Of a DNA stretch of 64,000 bases, positions 39,110 through 47,905 are shown piece after piece. Numbering within the stretch: position 1 is the stretch's first letter; each line of letters opens with the position of its first letter. The notes under the pieces are model-generated. The model was not told where the DNA came from, searched no databases, and saw only the letters and a program-made list of their open reading frames with translations. The stretch covers positions 124,001 through 188,000 of the forward strand of contig LGRX02035483.1 in the NCBI GenBank assembly GCA_001247695.2. Reading direction: 5' to 3'. Source of the stretch: Cymbomonas tetramitiformis (lineage: Eukaryota; Chlorophyta; Pyramimonadophyceae; Pyramimonadales; Pyramimonadaceae). The translations under genes and the position numbers were made by a program.

Positions 39110-39117
39110 TATATAGA
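39110..39117 (+). promoter_or_regulatory. TATA box of the KilA-N gene
   Basis: TATATAGA, 47-54 nt before the ATG at 39164. Confidence 0.6.
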
Positions 39118-39163
39118 TGTTTATACACGTACGATATCGGAACATAACGGTCGAACAAAAACG

Positions 39164-40093
39164 ATGGACACCACGATTACCCTGCGCACGCGCGATGATT
39201 CCATCCTTCCGAAAGATCTGAGCGGGTTCTGTATCGATGGCACGCGCCTGGTGGACGATTTGCGCAACTTGAAACGCGTCAGCACCAAATCGCGTCCTGC
39301 CAAAAACAACACACTCTGGTGCGCGTGCACCAAGACAAAACCCACCGAGCTCTGCGCGTACCTAGTCGCAAACTTCACGCCCAACTGGAGGTCGCACTGC
39401 GACCAAATCGACATGAATACGAAAATAGTGTACGTCACCCCGCAACTGGCCGAGTTTTTGGCCAGATTTGCTACCGCGCACGACGTGGCTGATGCCATCA
39501 AGAAGTGGAGCGCGGACGGGTGCGCGGTGCGCAACCCCGCTCTTTCCGCTGGACGAGCGAACGCGGGTAAAGCCGCCACCGCTGCCAAAGAAAGAAAAAA
39601 GAAGAAATGCGACTCTCCCAATTGGAAGCGTGATATTTGGAGGTGCACAGCTGTTACGCCTACTGCCAAATCTATTGCGAATCCAGCAGTTCGGTCATTC
39701 GACACCGCCGACGTTGCCGATGCAAACGCTGTCACGACCGACAACTCCGGTGTGTTTGCCGATTACGCGTTTACAGCAAACACCATAAAATCACGCACGC
39801 TTACCACCGAAAGCGGGCACGAACAAACCGAGCGAGGTACTACGAGTACCGTCGATGACCATGACAACAGCGATGCAACCGCGGACGAAGTCATGGTTGA
39901 TGCCGCAGAGCGCCCGTCGTTGGAGAAGGTGCGCGTTGTTGCCGCCGATCCGGACACAGTTGTGAACGCGGACCCCGTCGCCACAGTCGCCATCGATGAT
40001 ACGGACGATGTGGACGAGGAAATTGTGACCCTGAACACTGCGCGCGCAGCCGTGACCACCTTGGCACCGGGCCAGTTTGAACGGAATGGCAAG
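39164..40093 (+). CDS. KilA-N-family gene, exon 1 (310 codons)
   Basis: The ATG is supported by a TATA-like box 50 nt upstream. The open frame runs on to 40165, but an AAG|GTATGC donor at 40093/40094 ends the exon in phase 0. Residues about 80-125 (WRSHCDQID, VYVTPQLAEFLARF, AIKKW) have the outline of a KilA-N/BRO-like segment but are diverged. A basic Lys cluster lies near residue 145, then an acidic, Asp-rich low-complexity stretch ending FERNGK. The downstream exons supply the recognisable KilA-N domain. If unspliced, a 333-aa protein ending at 40165 would be made. Confidence 0.65.
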
Positions 40094-40426
40094 GTATGCA
40101 CCACCCGTGTCATGCCCATAATGACTGCCACGTGTATGTTTTTTATAAGTTTACACGTGATATAAGTGTTACGTGTTGCCCTTTCAAATATATGTTACTG
40201 TACTACCTAGAACACACGGCACCACGCACAAGATCTCACATGTGAGCACTTGTAAAAAATTACTTGTGTTTGATCAGATTTAGATGTATAACTTCGAGTC
40301 CAAAATACACCCCACCATCTTTATTAAATTGTGTTTTTCAATTACAGGTGTATGAATTTGTACCTGCCTTAAACACCGCCATCTGCTTAATCAACAAGTA
40401 TGCAAATGTTCGTTTGTTTTGCGCAG
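40094..40426 (+). other. Candidate intron 1 of the KilA-N gene (alternative acceptor at 40347)
   Basis: Donor AAG|GTATGC at 40094. Two acceptors follow: ATTACAG|GTG at 40347, which leads into a short frame that stops at about 40488, and TTTTGCGCAG|GCC at 40426, which joins in phase 0 to exon 2. Confidence 0.5.
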
Positions 40427-40582
40427 GCCGTCGCCACTTCGAACACAATCGTGCACGCGGACCCCGTCGCCACAGTCGCCATCGATGATACGGACGATGT
40501 GGACGAGGAAATTGTGACCCTGAACACTGCGCGCGCAGCCGTGACCACCTTGGCCCCGGGCCAATTTGAACGGAATGGCAAG
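40427..40582 (+). CDS. KilA-N-family gene, exon 2, copy of the end of exon 1
   Basis: These 156 nt (52 codons, phase 0 at both ends) are nearly identical at the DNA level to the last part of exon 1 (about 39965-40093): ADPVATVAIDDTDD to FERNGK. The donor is AAG|GTGCGC at 40582/40583. It is a recent tandem copy of the exon end together with its intron. Confidence 0.5.
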
Positions 40583-40793
40583 GTGCGCGTCATCTGTGTC
40601 ATGCATACGATTACTGCCACGTGTATATATATTATAGGTTTACATTTGATATGAACGTTACTCGTCACCTTTTTGACAATGTATTAGGGTGTTACAATTA
40701 AACACACATGTGTGTTTAATTTAATTTTCACCTGTTTTTTCTTGATACAATATTTTAGATGTTTACAACTAAATCGCGTTGTGTATTACGCAG
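40583..40793 (+). other. Candidate intron 2 of the KilA-N gene, 211 nt
   Basis: Donor AAG|GTGCGC and acceptor TTACGCAG|GTG, both phase 0. The left end matches the left end of intron 1 (both contain TGCCACGTGTAT and a nearby TTTACA), which shows common origin. Confidence 0.55.
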
Positions 40794-42077
40794 GTGTATG
40801 AATACAAATCCGAGATTGACACGGAGATTTGTCTCGTGAACAACTTTGCGAACGTACATTTGTTTTGTCGGGAAAATGACAAACGTTGGGAAACTTATTA
40901 TCGACTCGAAAGTACCACGAAACTTGTCAGCGAGCTTGAAGCAAGGCTGCAGATAAAGATTATTGAAAAACATCATACGGGTAACAGAGGACCTCCTGCA
41001 GTCTTCGTGCATCCCGCGCTCTTTCTCTGCTTGGCTCAGTGGATCTCTCCCGCCAAGCACGCCGAGGTGGCGCTCGTCTATCAGCGATACTGCGAAGGCG
41101 ACGTGACGCTGGCTAAGGATATCCTGAACCGTTTCGACGAGGCGAACGGCACGTGCACTCGGTCCCTCGTACGCGAGGGTCAGGCTGGCGCGGACGACGA
41201 ATGGGTGCTTCACCAGGCCGACGCCGAGCTCACCCGCAAGCGCGCGCAGGAGGAGAATGCCGAGAGGGAGCGCACACTCGCGAAAGTGCGGAAGCTTGAC
41301 GACTACGAGCTGCAGGAGAAAGAATGTAACCTGAGACGTTTACAGCTTGAAGTGCAGCAAAAGGAGAAGGAGATGGAGATTCGCGTGGCCAAACTTTATC
41401 AAGAGCTAGAAACCCAGAAAAACACCGACGCGCAAGAGTTGGAAATCCGGAAAACGAAGGACACGCACGATCTGAGGGTCCATCAGTTTCGGGACATCAA
41501 AGCGGCCTTCGAGAGTTGTCTGGATATTCCCGGCGTGGGCGAGGCGGAGCGCGGCGTGTATCGTGCGCACATTCACAACGCGGTCACCGAAATGTCCGGC
41601 AACGCTTCGGGCGCCCTCGCGATTGCTCCGAGCGCCGCTCCCATCAATGTCACCGTGAACAACAACAACAACCCCACGAACAATACCGACATCACCACCG
41701 CCGTCCAGCAGTGTGAGGTGACGCCCGAGGAGCTCACCTGGCAACACCTTTGGCAAAAAAGAGGCACTTCCGAGAATCCCGCACTTTCCATCGCGAGTTT
41801 CTTGAACGACAGCGACGAAGCTCGAGTACAGGAATATCGCATTAAAATGCGAGCGCACAAGAATTTCATTAACACCTTCGGCACCAAACTCGCGACGGGC
41901 TGGCGCGCCGCGCACGACAGATACCACATTCCGGAGCAATCCAGTACAGTGCAAAACGTCCAGACGGGTATTCATGCCTCCGGATGTAAGCAATATTACG
42001 AGGCGGACAGGCCTCTGATGCGGAAGGTAGCCGACGAGCACATTCGAGCCTACGATGCGAAAAGGGCACGCGATTGA
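40794..42077 (+). CDS. KilA-N-family gene, exon 3: KilA-N domain, coiled coil, C-terminal domain
   Basis: The exon opens VYEYKSEIDTEICLVNN and holds the KilA-N core: RWETYYRLESTTKLV, then VFVHPALFLCLAQWISPAKH and a following helix. KilA-N domains bind DNA and are widespread in large DNA viruses and phages. A long charged coiled coil (about codons 140-250 of the exon) follows, then an Asn-rich linker and a C-terminal domain (LTWQHLWQKRG to YYEADRPLMRKV) ending at 42077. The frame is open upstream of 40794 only by 15 nt of intron. A second copy of the C-terminal domain follows as a separate candidate exon. Confidence 0.8.
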   Translation: MYEYKSEIDTEICLVNNFANVHLFCRENDKRWETYYRLESTTKLVSELEARLQIKIIEKHHTGNRGPPAVFVHPALFLCLAQWISPAKHAEVALVYQRYCEGDVTLAKDILNRFDEANGTCTRSLVREGQAGADDEWVLHQADAELTRKRAQEENAERERTLAKVRKLDDYELQEKECNLRRLQLEVQQKEKEMEIRVAKLYQELETQKNTDAQELEIRKTKDTHDLRVHQFRDIKAAFESCLDIPGVGEAERGVYRAHIHNAVTEMSGNASGALAIAPSAAPINVTVNNNNNPTNNTDITTAVQQCEVTPEELTWQHLWQKRGTSENPALSIASFLNDSDEARVQEYRIKMRAHKNFINTFGTKLATGWRAAHDRYHIPEQSSTVQNVQTGIHASGCKQYYEADRPLMRKVADEHIRAYDAKRARD

Positions 42078-42101
42078 GGTGTATTCATTCTTTGTTCACA
42101 G

Positions 42102-42410
42102 GTTCAGAGTTGGGAGAATCTGTGGCTGCAAAGAGGCACGCGCGTGAACAATGCGGTATCCATCAGCGCGTTTCTGAAAGATCCCACCGAAGCAAAAGCG
42201 GCGGAGTATAAAGCACTCGTGGCGAAGGATCCTCAAATCATGAAGTCTTTTGGTGCAAAATTGGCCGAAGCTTGGCGCGGCGCGCATATTGGAAAGGATC
42301 TGCCTAAGATGGAAAGAAAAGTAGCTGGGCAGGTGAGAAGGGTTGCTCAATATTACGAGGCCGATCGTCCCTTGATGAGAGAGGTCATGGATACCTTTTT
42401 GGACAACTGA
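42102..42410 (+). CDS. Duplicate C-terminal domain, candidate alternative terminal exon
   Basis: 102 codons homologous to the end of exon 3 (shared LW..RGT, SI..FL.D, FG.KLA..WR.AH and YYEADRPLMR). It is preceded by TTTGTTCACAG|GTT, a good 3' splice site. A GAG|GTGACG donor at 41717/41718 within exon 3 is in phase 0 and lies at the homologous start of the first domain copy. Splicing 41718-42101 would therefore swap one C-terminal domain for the other. An ATG at 42144 could also make it an independent 88-aa gene. Confidence 0.55.
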   Translation, partial: VQSWENLWLQRGTRVNNAVSISAFLKDPTEAKAAEYKALVAKDPQIMKSFGAKLAEAWRGAHIGKDLPKMERKVAGQVRRVAQYYEADRPLMREVMDTFLDN

Positions 42411-42622
42411 GAAATACTCAGAACACGACACGAGGCTGATTATCACTGTAAATTTTAATACTAGATTTTACAATTGAATTTTTTTGCCGACAATAATATA
42501 TTGCAGATAAACACCTCGAATTATCACTTATGCATTCTATCGAAAGGTGGCTGATACCGGAGTTTGCCGAATTATCAAGAGCTTTCTCAATTTGAAAGAA
42601 ATTACCGGCACGCATACCTTTT

Positions 42623-42661
42623 TTTGCGCGAAACACCCCATGTCTCGCGCGCGCGAAATTT
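42623..42661. repeat. CG-palindrome, copy 9, decayed left arm
   Basis: The right arm TCTCGCGCGCGCGAAA is intact; the left arm is shortened to TTTTTTGCGCGAAAC. Loop of four C and ATG. The 42411-43012 gap has no gene. Confidence 0.75.
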
Positions 42662-42730
42662 TTGGGAACGTGCACAGTAGATGGTCTCGCGTCATGAGTG
42701 GAAGAGTTTACGAAGGTGCGATCGATTTTT

Positions 42731-42876
42731 AAAAGTCACCTTTCGGTAGATGTGGGTATGTTATGAGAGCAGTCGCTCCACCGTTTATATCGATTAGATT
42801 ACAAGTCTTATAAGTGTTAACAATACAATCCTCTAAAGTTCATTGGCAAAACGGCCTCTCCGAGTCCTGGTCTTTG
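42731..42876. mobile_element. MITE-like element, copy 5, decayed
   Basis: AAAAGTCACCTTTCGGTAG at the left, GTGTTAACAATACAATC in the middle as in copy 3, and a degraded right end without ACTCTT. Confidence 0.45.
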
Positions 42877-42950
42877 TATGTGCACATACCCCAGTCAACG
42901 AGTATGCTAAAGTGAGGACATCGGCCAAAAGCATGAATTGTATGTGCGAG

Positions 42951-42960
42951 TATAGATATA
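42951..42960 (+). promoter_or_regulatory. TATA box of the glycosyltransferase gene
   Basis: TATAGATATA, 53-62 nt before the ATG at 43013. Confidence 0.55.
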
Positions 42961-43012
42961 TTCACTTACCTACACACGGAGAAAGATTCTAGGCCTTGGA
43001 AAACTCGTGCAG

Positions 43013-44038
43013 ATGAAAATGCGTTGGATATCTTTCCCCAACAAAACTCTTAATCCGCATTACTTTGTGGCAACGATGTGCTTTTTTTTGCGGACATCTG
43101 CAAAAACATCGATCGTTGTGGTCACGGCCACTTCGGCTCTTCGACATCACCCCGTAGTTGTACCAAAGGCCGCTTATTACCACGCTTTGGACGTGCCATA
43201 CGTGCTTGTAACGGACGAAACAAATTGCACCCTGCCGTTCGTCCGAGATTGTCTTTATTATCCTGATAACTTGCAACATAAAGAACCGTGGTGCGGCAGA
43301 TACGTTAACGCGGTACGTCTGGTTCACGAACGCATCGTCGCCGAAACAAACACGGGCTTAAACAATTATGAATGGATGTTTTTTGGAGACGATGACGGCA
43401 TAATAAACCCTCTAGCTCTTACAAGTCTGGTGAAAAAATATCATTTAAATTCGTCACTGCCTCATTTTATCAGTGACGACTTTGGTGGTTTTTGTCACAG
43501 ATCGTCAAAGCATTATAGTGAAGCTGAGCGATGTATTCTGACAAATTCGACAAGAAGTAAGCTTTTAAATCGGGGAAATTGCTCATCACCCATCATTGCT
43601 CAACGCAAGTGCGACGTAACAACCATTGCAGAGTACGAAGCACAAAAGTGCACAAAGCACGGCCCGGGCACCGCGTGGGGAGCTTACGGGTGGTTGTTTA
43701 GTCGCAAAGCAATCGAAACGTTTTCAAACTCCTCGTCCGAGGATTTGGCGGCCATACAAAATGCTTGCAGAAATGGGTTAGCAGACAGTGTGCTTACAAC
43801 AACGATGAAAAAAATGGATTTGATAACGAGCTCGTTTGCATCCGATGTCGAAGACTGCGTGTTCGGTAAATTAGGAAGAGGTCTTTCTTTTGAAAAGCTA
43901 TACGCGTCCTTGTTGGGAGGACAGTCTTTCGTAAGTGAAGAAATAAACTATCATCACTCGTCAAAGCACAACATACGAAACTACGGGAACGTGTCTAGAT
44001 ATGTTCTCATGGCGCAGTTCATACTGCAAAGGCACTAA
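43013..44038 (+). CDS. Fringe-like glycosyltransferase (GT31-type), 341 aa
   Basis: A basic start and a short hydrophobic segment (about residues 15-35) suggest a type II signal anchor. WMFFGDDDGIINP near residue 120 matches the DxD-type metal/nucleotide-sugar site of Fringe and beta-1,3-glycosyltransferases. GAYGWLFSRKAIE near residue 225 matches the acceptor-side glycine motif of that family. Six or more N-glycosylation sites and several Cys fit a lumenal enzyme. Expected role: adding a sugar to glycoproteins in the Golgi, perhaps the viral surface proteins encoded in this window. An in-frame GTG at 43007 was rejected. Specific sugar and acceptor cannot be predicted. Confidence 0.78.
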   Translation: MKMRWISFPNKTLNPHYFVATMCFFLRTSAKTSIVVVTATSALRHHPVVVPKAAYYHALDVPYVLVTDETNCTLPFVRDCLYYPDNLQHKEPWCGRYVNAVRLVHERIVAETNTGLNNYEWMFFGDDDGIINPLALTSLVKKYHLNSSLPHFISDDFGGFCHRSSKHYSEAERCILTNSTRSKLLNRGNCSSPIIAQRKCDVTTIAEYEAQKCTKHGPGTAWGAYGWLFSRKAIETFSNSSSEDLAAIQNACRNGLADSVLTTTMKKMDLITSSFASDVEDCVFGKLGRGLSFEKLYASLLGGQSFVSEEINYHHSSKHNIRNYGNVSRYVLMAQFILQRH

Positions 44039-44182
44039 AATACCAACTACGAGGTCTAGGTTTTTTTACGGGGTAAACGCAGTGTGACTTGACCGATTAA
44101 TACAAAGAACTTGGCTCTCGGTATGAACTGTATCAAAAGACATCCCACGAAGTTGCGCAATGCAATCCGCGACATTAAATCG

Positions 44183-44190
44183 TATAAATA
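44183..44190 (+). promoter_or_regulatory. TATA box of the kinase-like gene
   Basis: TATAAATA, 84-91 nt before the ATG at 44274. Confidence 0.65.
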
Positions 44191-44273
44191 CACGCGTGGA
44201 AGATACGCACGTAAACACTTTTTTACCGTAAAACGAAACGCATCGAAGGCAGTGAAGAGTTTGTGGTTGGAAC

Positions 44274-45554
44274 ATGGATACAATGGGTCTTGCAGAGGAG
44301 ATACTCAAGAATGCGCTTCTGTGTAAGCAGATGTTTCCTTCAGATGGTGAAGACGAGAACGACCTAGATTTTCCAGATGGATTTTACGTACCATATGGTG
44401 ACGACAAGAAGAACGTAAAATTTCCAGATACATGTGACGCTGAACGAGAAAAGTTATCCAAACTGTTTCCTAAGGAGATCGCGTATGATGACATAAAGCT
44501 AAATAACCTTAAAATTAAAAAGTCCACTCACACGTACCACTTTGTTAAGGCAGAATCAAAGTTCATAGCTCGTTACAGAAGGAAATCGTCGCTAGCAGTC
44601 AAGCATGAAGAAGTAATACTAAAAAGAAACTGTGTTGCATACCGCGAAATTGCGCACGAGACAAGAGAATTGGATTTCTTTGAAACAAATTACATGCAGG
44701 TGTGGTCTCTCGACGCGCATTTGTTTGTCGGCAAAACCGAGAGTCGTATATGCGATCAAGCATGGCCACTTGTACCAACGAGGCAGCTTTCGTTTCGATG
44801 CGCCAACCAGCATCCACCATCTAGCCGCAAGGAAACGTGTGCGCCTGGCGATCGCATTTGCAAATTATCTTCTGGAGGATTACATTGTTTCGCTTCTTAC
44901 ACCGTGATGCCAGCGATGACGGGGACATTGTCGGACTTATACAAAATTACAAAAACCCAGAAAGTCGCAACGGAGTTATTTTTACTCTTGATACAGTTGC
45001 TGTACAAGTTCACGGTTTGGCACAGGACGGAAATTGGATTCGACTATTGCTACCTAGATATAAAACCTGAAAATATTGCGTATTACATGGACAACAAAAA
45101 CGTACGACTCGTTTTTATTGATACTGACAGTTTTGGAAAGCAAGTTGCATGTACTTATCCGCATCCGGAAATAAGTCCGAGTGCAACACACGCGTATTCC
45201 AAAATCGATTGTCACACGAGTTATGTATGGTGGGCTTTCATGGTGACCGTCGCGTTGTGTCTTTTACCGGAATCAGAAAGATCGAATTTTCAAAAGAAAG
45301 TGTTACATGGGTCTATGGCAACCAACCGTGATCGATATGAAACCCTCGCAAGTTTGCGGACTGCAATGTTGAATTCGGTGCGCGATGGTCTTGATATAGA
45401 CGATGACCACGGCTTGTACAAGACTTTGTCTGATACGTTTGCATTGGTTGAAGATCGGCCTCACAACGAAGACTGCCGAGCGCTAAAAGCTTTCGAAAAC
45501 AGATTAATTGACATCGATAAACTACTTATAGAATTAATACCCTCCCGTCTCTGA
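44274..45554 (+). CDS. Divergent protein-kinase-like protein, 426 aa
   Basis: The catalytic-loop motif YLDIKPEN (about residues 260-267) has the Asp, Lys and Asn needed for phosphotransfer, and FIDTDSFG about 20 residues later corresponds to the DFG metal-binding motif, with DTD in its place. A TYPHP motif and a YVWW motif follow, both shared with the kinase-like protein at 52092. The N-lobe is diverged: I see no clear glycine loop, though a Lys-rich strand (VILKRNC) precedes a Glu-rich helix. Activity is plausible but not certain. No signal peptide or membrane helix. Confidence 0.75.
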   Translation: MDTMGLAEEILKNALLCKQMFPSDGEDENDLDFPDGFYVPYGDDKKNVKFPDTCDAEREKLSKLFPKEIAYDDIKLNNLKIKKSTHTYHFVKAESKFIARYRRKSSLAVKHEEVILKRNCVAYREIAHETRELDFFETNYMQVWSLDAHLFVGKTESRICDQAWPLVPTRQLSFRCANQHPPSSRKETCAPGDRICKLSSGGLHCFASYTVMPAMTGTLSDLYKITKTQKVATELFLLLIQLLYKFTVWHRTEIGFDYCYLDIKPENIAYYMDNKNVRLVFIDTDSFGKQVACTYPHPEISPSATHAYSKIDCHTSYVWWAFMVTVALCLLPESERSNFQKKVLHGSMATNRDRYETLASLRTAMLNSVRDGLDIDDDHGLYKTLSDTFALVEDRPHNEDCRALKAFENRLIDIDKLLIELIPSRL

Positions 45555-45839
45555 AATGAGAGTGGTACATAAGATGAACAAACCCTCCGGTACACCCTCT
45601 ACAAAATTCGTTTATAACTTTGTGCAAAAATTGCTGTTTCAAAGACGACCTTTTGTAGGTTTTGTCATCGACACATAATCAGTGATTTATGTTTCATGTC
45701 GAGAAAGCGCTTGTCGTCGCGGTATCGATATTCCGCTGGAAGACATGCAACGCGAATAATTACGCGGTCGTGAACATCAAAATACTAAATTGGACTTTTG
45801 CGAACGTTCCCAAGGAATGCGTCTTGTCGATCCCATAAC

Positions 45840-45878
45840 ATTTCGCGCGCGCGAGGTATGGGGGGGGCGCGCGAAATA
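45840..45878. repeat. CG-palindrome with poly-G loop, copy 10
   Basis: TTTCGCGCGCGCGAGG at the left, a run of seven or eight G, and a shortened right arm CGCGCGAAA. Confidence 0.8.
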
Positions 45879-46132
45879 TTTGAAAAAGTTTGGACCACCG
45901 AGAATTCCACGAGCGTCGGGCGAGGCGATCGTCACAGAGGAGAAGGTAATCGTGAGCCCCGAAAGAAAGAAAAAAAAACATCGCACTTTTTGGGCACACG
46001 ACCACCTATCTTACTAATCACAGCTGTACTATAAAGTGTACTGAAACAACGCATACCATTACGCGGTCATTAATGCTGAATCTGAGTTTTGCGACCATTC
46101 TAATGAAATGCGTGCAATTGGTATCGTAAATA

Positions 46133-46180
46133 TTCGCGCGCGCGAGGCATGGGGGGGGGGGTGCTTCGCGCGCGCGAAAT
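46133..46180. repeat. CG-palindrome with poly-G loop, copy 11
   Basis: TTCGCGCGCGCGAGGC arms with about eleven G; right arm CTTCGCGCGCGCGAAA. Confidence 0.85.
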
Positions 46181-46267
46181 TTTAGAAACAACTTCGCATC
46201 AGTAAAAATGTCAGAAGCGTCAAGGAAAATACTCGTCACAAGAAAGGTGTTTCAAGCATCGGCCGAT

Positions 46268-46275
46268 TATAAATA
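46268..46275 (+). promoter_or_regulatory. TATA box of the 526-aa gene
   Basis: TATAAATA, 50-57 nt before the ATG at 46325. It lies inside the longer open frame that begins at 46208, so it rules out that start. Confidence 0.7.
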
Positions 46276-46324
46276 CAGATTCGAACATGCAACGCGTCAC
46301 GGTCCAACCCTTTGCATTCACACC

Positions 46325-47905
46325 ATGTCTGTCGAACAATCGGACACGCTGTTGATGCCCAGAAGGTCCGCACGCATCGAAGCGTCGGAGAAAAAAGTGA
46401 AAGATGAAGCGCGTTGGAAGAAAAGAATGGAGTTTAAGAGTTCGTTTGCGCGCGACGAGCTGCCACATCGTGCGTGCAGCTGGAGCGCGGAAAACTTTGT
46501 ACCGGATCCCGATGTGAACAGCGAAGAAGTGGAGAAGTACTGTGCATCTCTCAACCTGCTCTGGACGGGCACGAGAACAGACCTCGAATCGAAAGTGTTT
46601 GACGATTTACCAGATCGGGCTCCGGAGTGTCACAAAATACAACGTTCCATCAAGATCGCGAGCGACATGTTCCGTGTAGTGCAAGGGCACGACCAGAGCG
46701 AGCGTCTGCTGATGGAGGCGATCACCGATTACGTGTTTAAAAACGCGGAATTCGGGGAGACGGAAACGCGCATCGAGCGAAAGTACCACCGTCTTGACGA
46801 GATGGAGTTCCGCAAGCTGTCCGGTCTGTTGCGACGGATCGTCGAGTACGGCGGCGAACACGAACTATTATCGATCATGCCGTTTTTTACGTTATGCGGT
46901 TCGAAGACGATGAACCGCCGGCTTCTGCCAACTCACGCCGACTTCTCTCTCTGCGACGAGATACGCATCGTGAAAGAATCTCTATCGGAGCTCGGCATCT
47001 TGAACCGTTTCAATTCGTACTCGCTCGATCCCTCGCTCGAATGGTCCTTGAGGTACAAGTACCTCTCCGTGCGGGCGGTCGCCGATCTCGTTTCGCCCGA
47101 TGAAACTCTTGATGCGCCGTATTTGGAAGAACCGTTGGTGAGACTGCTGATGGATACCGGAGGCGTCAGCCGACACACGCGAGACTTCGATATCGCTCGT
47201 ATCATGCGGAATTACAATCTAGACCAAAGGGATCAATGGGCATCCAGGCTCAACAGCAAATCCGACATGGGCCCAACAGAGGAATCCGAATACGCCTTTC
47301 TCAAAGATCAGTTGAAGCGAGCGGTTCGGCGTACGATCGACGAAAATCTTAAATACGAGCATCATTTACAATCCAGGATCGATGCTCTCTTCTCTTTCGA
47401 CCCGGACTTCATGTACGACTCGTTCTTGCAGAAGCGTACGGAGGAGGTACTATCTGGCCTCGTATGCTGCATGTACGAGGCGGACGACGAGGGATGCGAC
47501 CTTATAAACGAGTACTTGGCGTATCTGTTTACGGAGTTGGAGATTTTAAAAAAAGACCGAGACGTTGTGCTCAGCCTGATTCACGCGATCCAAAAATTCA
47601 GCCTTGCGCTCTCCGTGCAAAGCGAGGTCGAGGTTCAGAAGACGATCGCCCGCTTCGTACTGAGTGATCGCTTCGGGTGTGAGCAGAGCATGCTGCACTC
47701 TGAATATATCGTGTACACGTTGGAAACTTTTCGTTTTGAGAGGCAGCTTTGCGCACGCTTTCTTGAAAAATCATTGGAATGTCGAGACCACGACGTCGCC
47801 ACGCTCGAATCCATCTTGAAACGCCTCGTGTCGCGAGGATACGACGAGGAGCATCTGGAACTCGTGAAAAGTGCGATTCAAGCTCGCCGAGACCGGAGGG
47901 CGTGA
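46325..47905 (+). CDS. Helical protein with possible SAP domain, 526 aa
   Basis: The start at 46325 is set by the TATAAATA box 50 nt upstream. Residues about 60-95 (EEVEKYCASLNL, then GTRTDLESKVFD) fit a SAP motif: two helices around a G-T turn, a DNA-binding module of chromatin and repair proteins. The remaining 430 residues are helical, Leu-, Arg- and Glu-rich, and unrecognised. No signal or membrane segment. A nuclear DNA-binding role is possible; the SAP call is tentative. Confidence 0.75.
   Translation: MSVEQSDTLLMPRRSARIEASEKKVKDEARWKKRMEFKSSFARDELPHRACSWSAENFVPDPDVNSEEVEKYCASLNLLWTGTRTDLESKVFDDLPDRAPECHKIQRSIKIASDMFRVVQGHDQSERLLMEAITDYVFKNAEFGETETRIERKYHRLDEMEFRKLSGLLRRIVEYGGEHELLSIMPFFTLCGSKTMNRRLLPTHADFSLCDEIRIVKESLSELGILNRFNSYSLDPSLEWSLRYKYLSVRAVADLVSPDETLDAPYLEEPLVRLLMDTGGVSRHTRDFDIARIMRNYNLDQRDQWASRLNSKSDMGPTEESEYAFLKDQLKRAVRRTIDENLKYEHHLQSRIDALFSFDPDFMYDSFLQKRTEEVLSGLVCCMYEADDEGCDLINEYLAYLFTELEILKKDRDVVLSLIHAIQKFSLALSVQSEVEVQKTIARFVLSDRFGCEQSMLHSEYIVYTLETFRFERQLCARFLEKSLECRDHDVATLESILKRLVSRGYDEEHLELVKSAIQARRDRRA

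Larger units (their letters stand above)
45757..46180. repeat. Two tandem copies of a palindrome-ended unit
   Basis: The segments 45757-45878 and 46057-46180 are similar: both begin TTACGCGGTC, contain a TTTTGCGA segment and an AATGCGT segment, and end in a G-loop palindrome. The 45555-46324 gap holds no gene. Confidence 0.65.

Noticed and set aside
41406..42041. 211-aa minus-strand frame over the KilA-N exon
   Set aside because: Antisense shadow of a well-supported exon.
46208..46324. Upstream in-frame start of the 526-aa gene
   Set aside because: The TATAAATA box at 46268 lies inside this extension, so the mRNA should begin after it.
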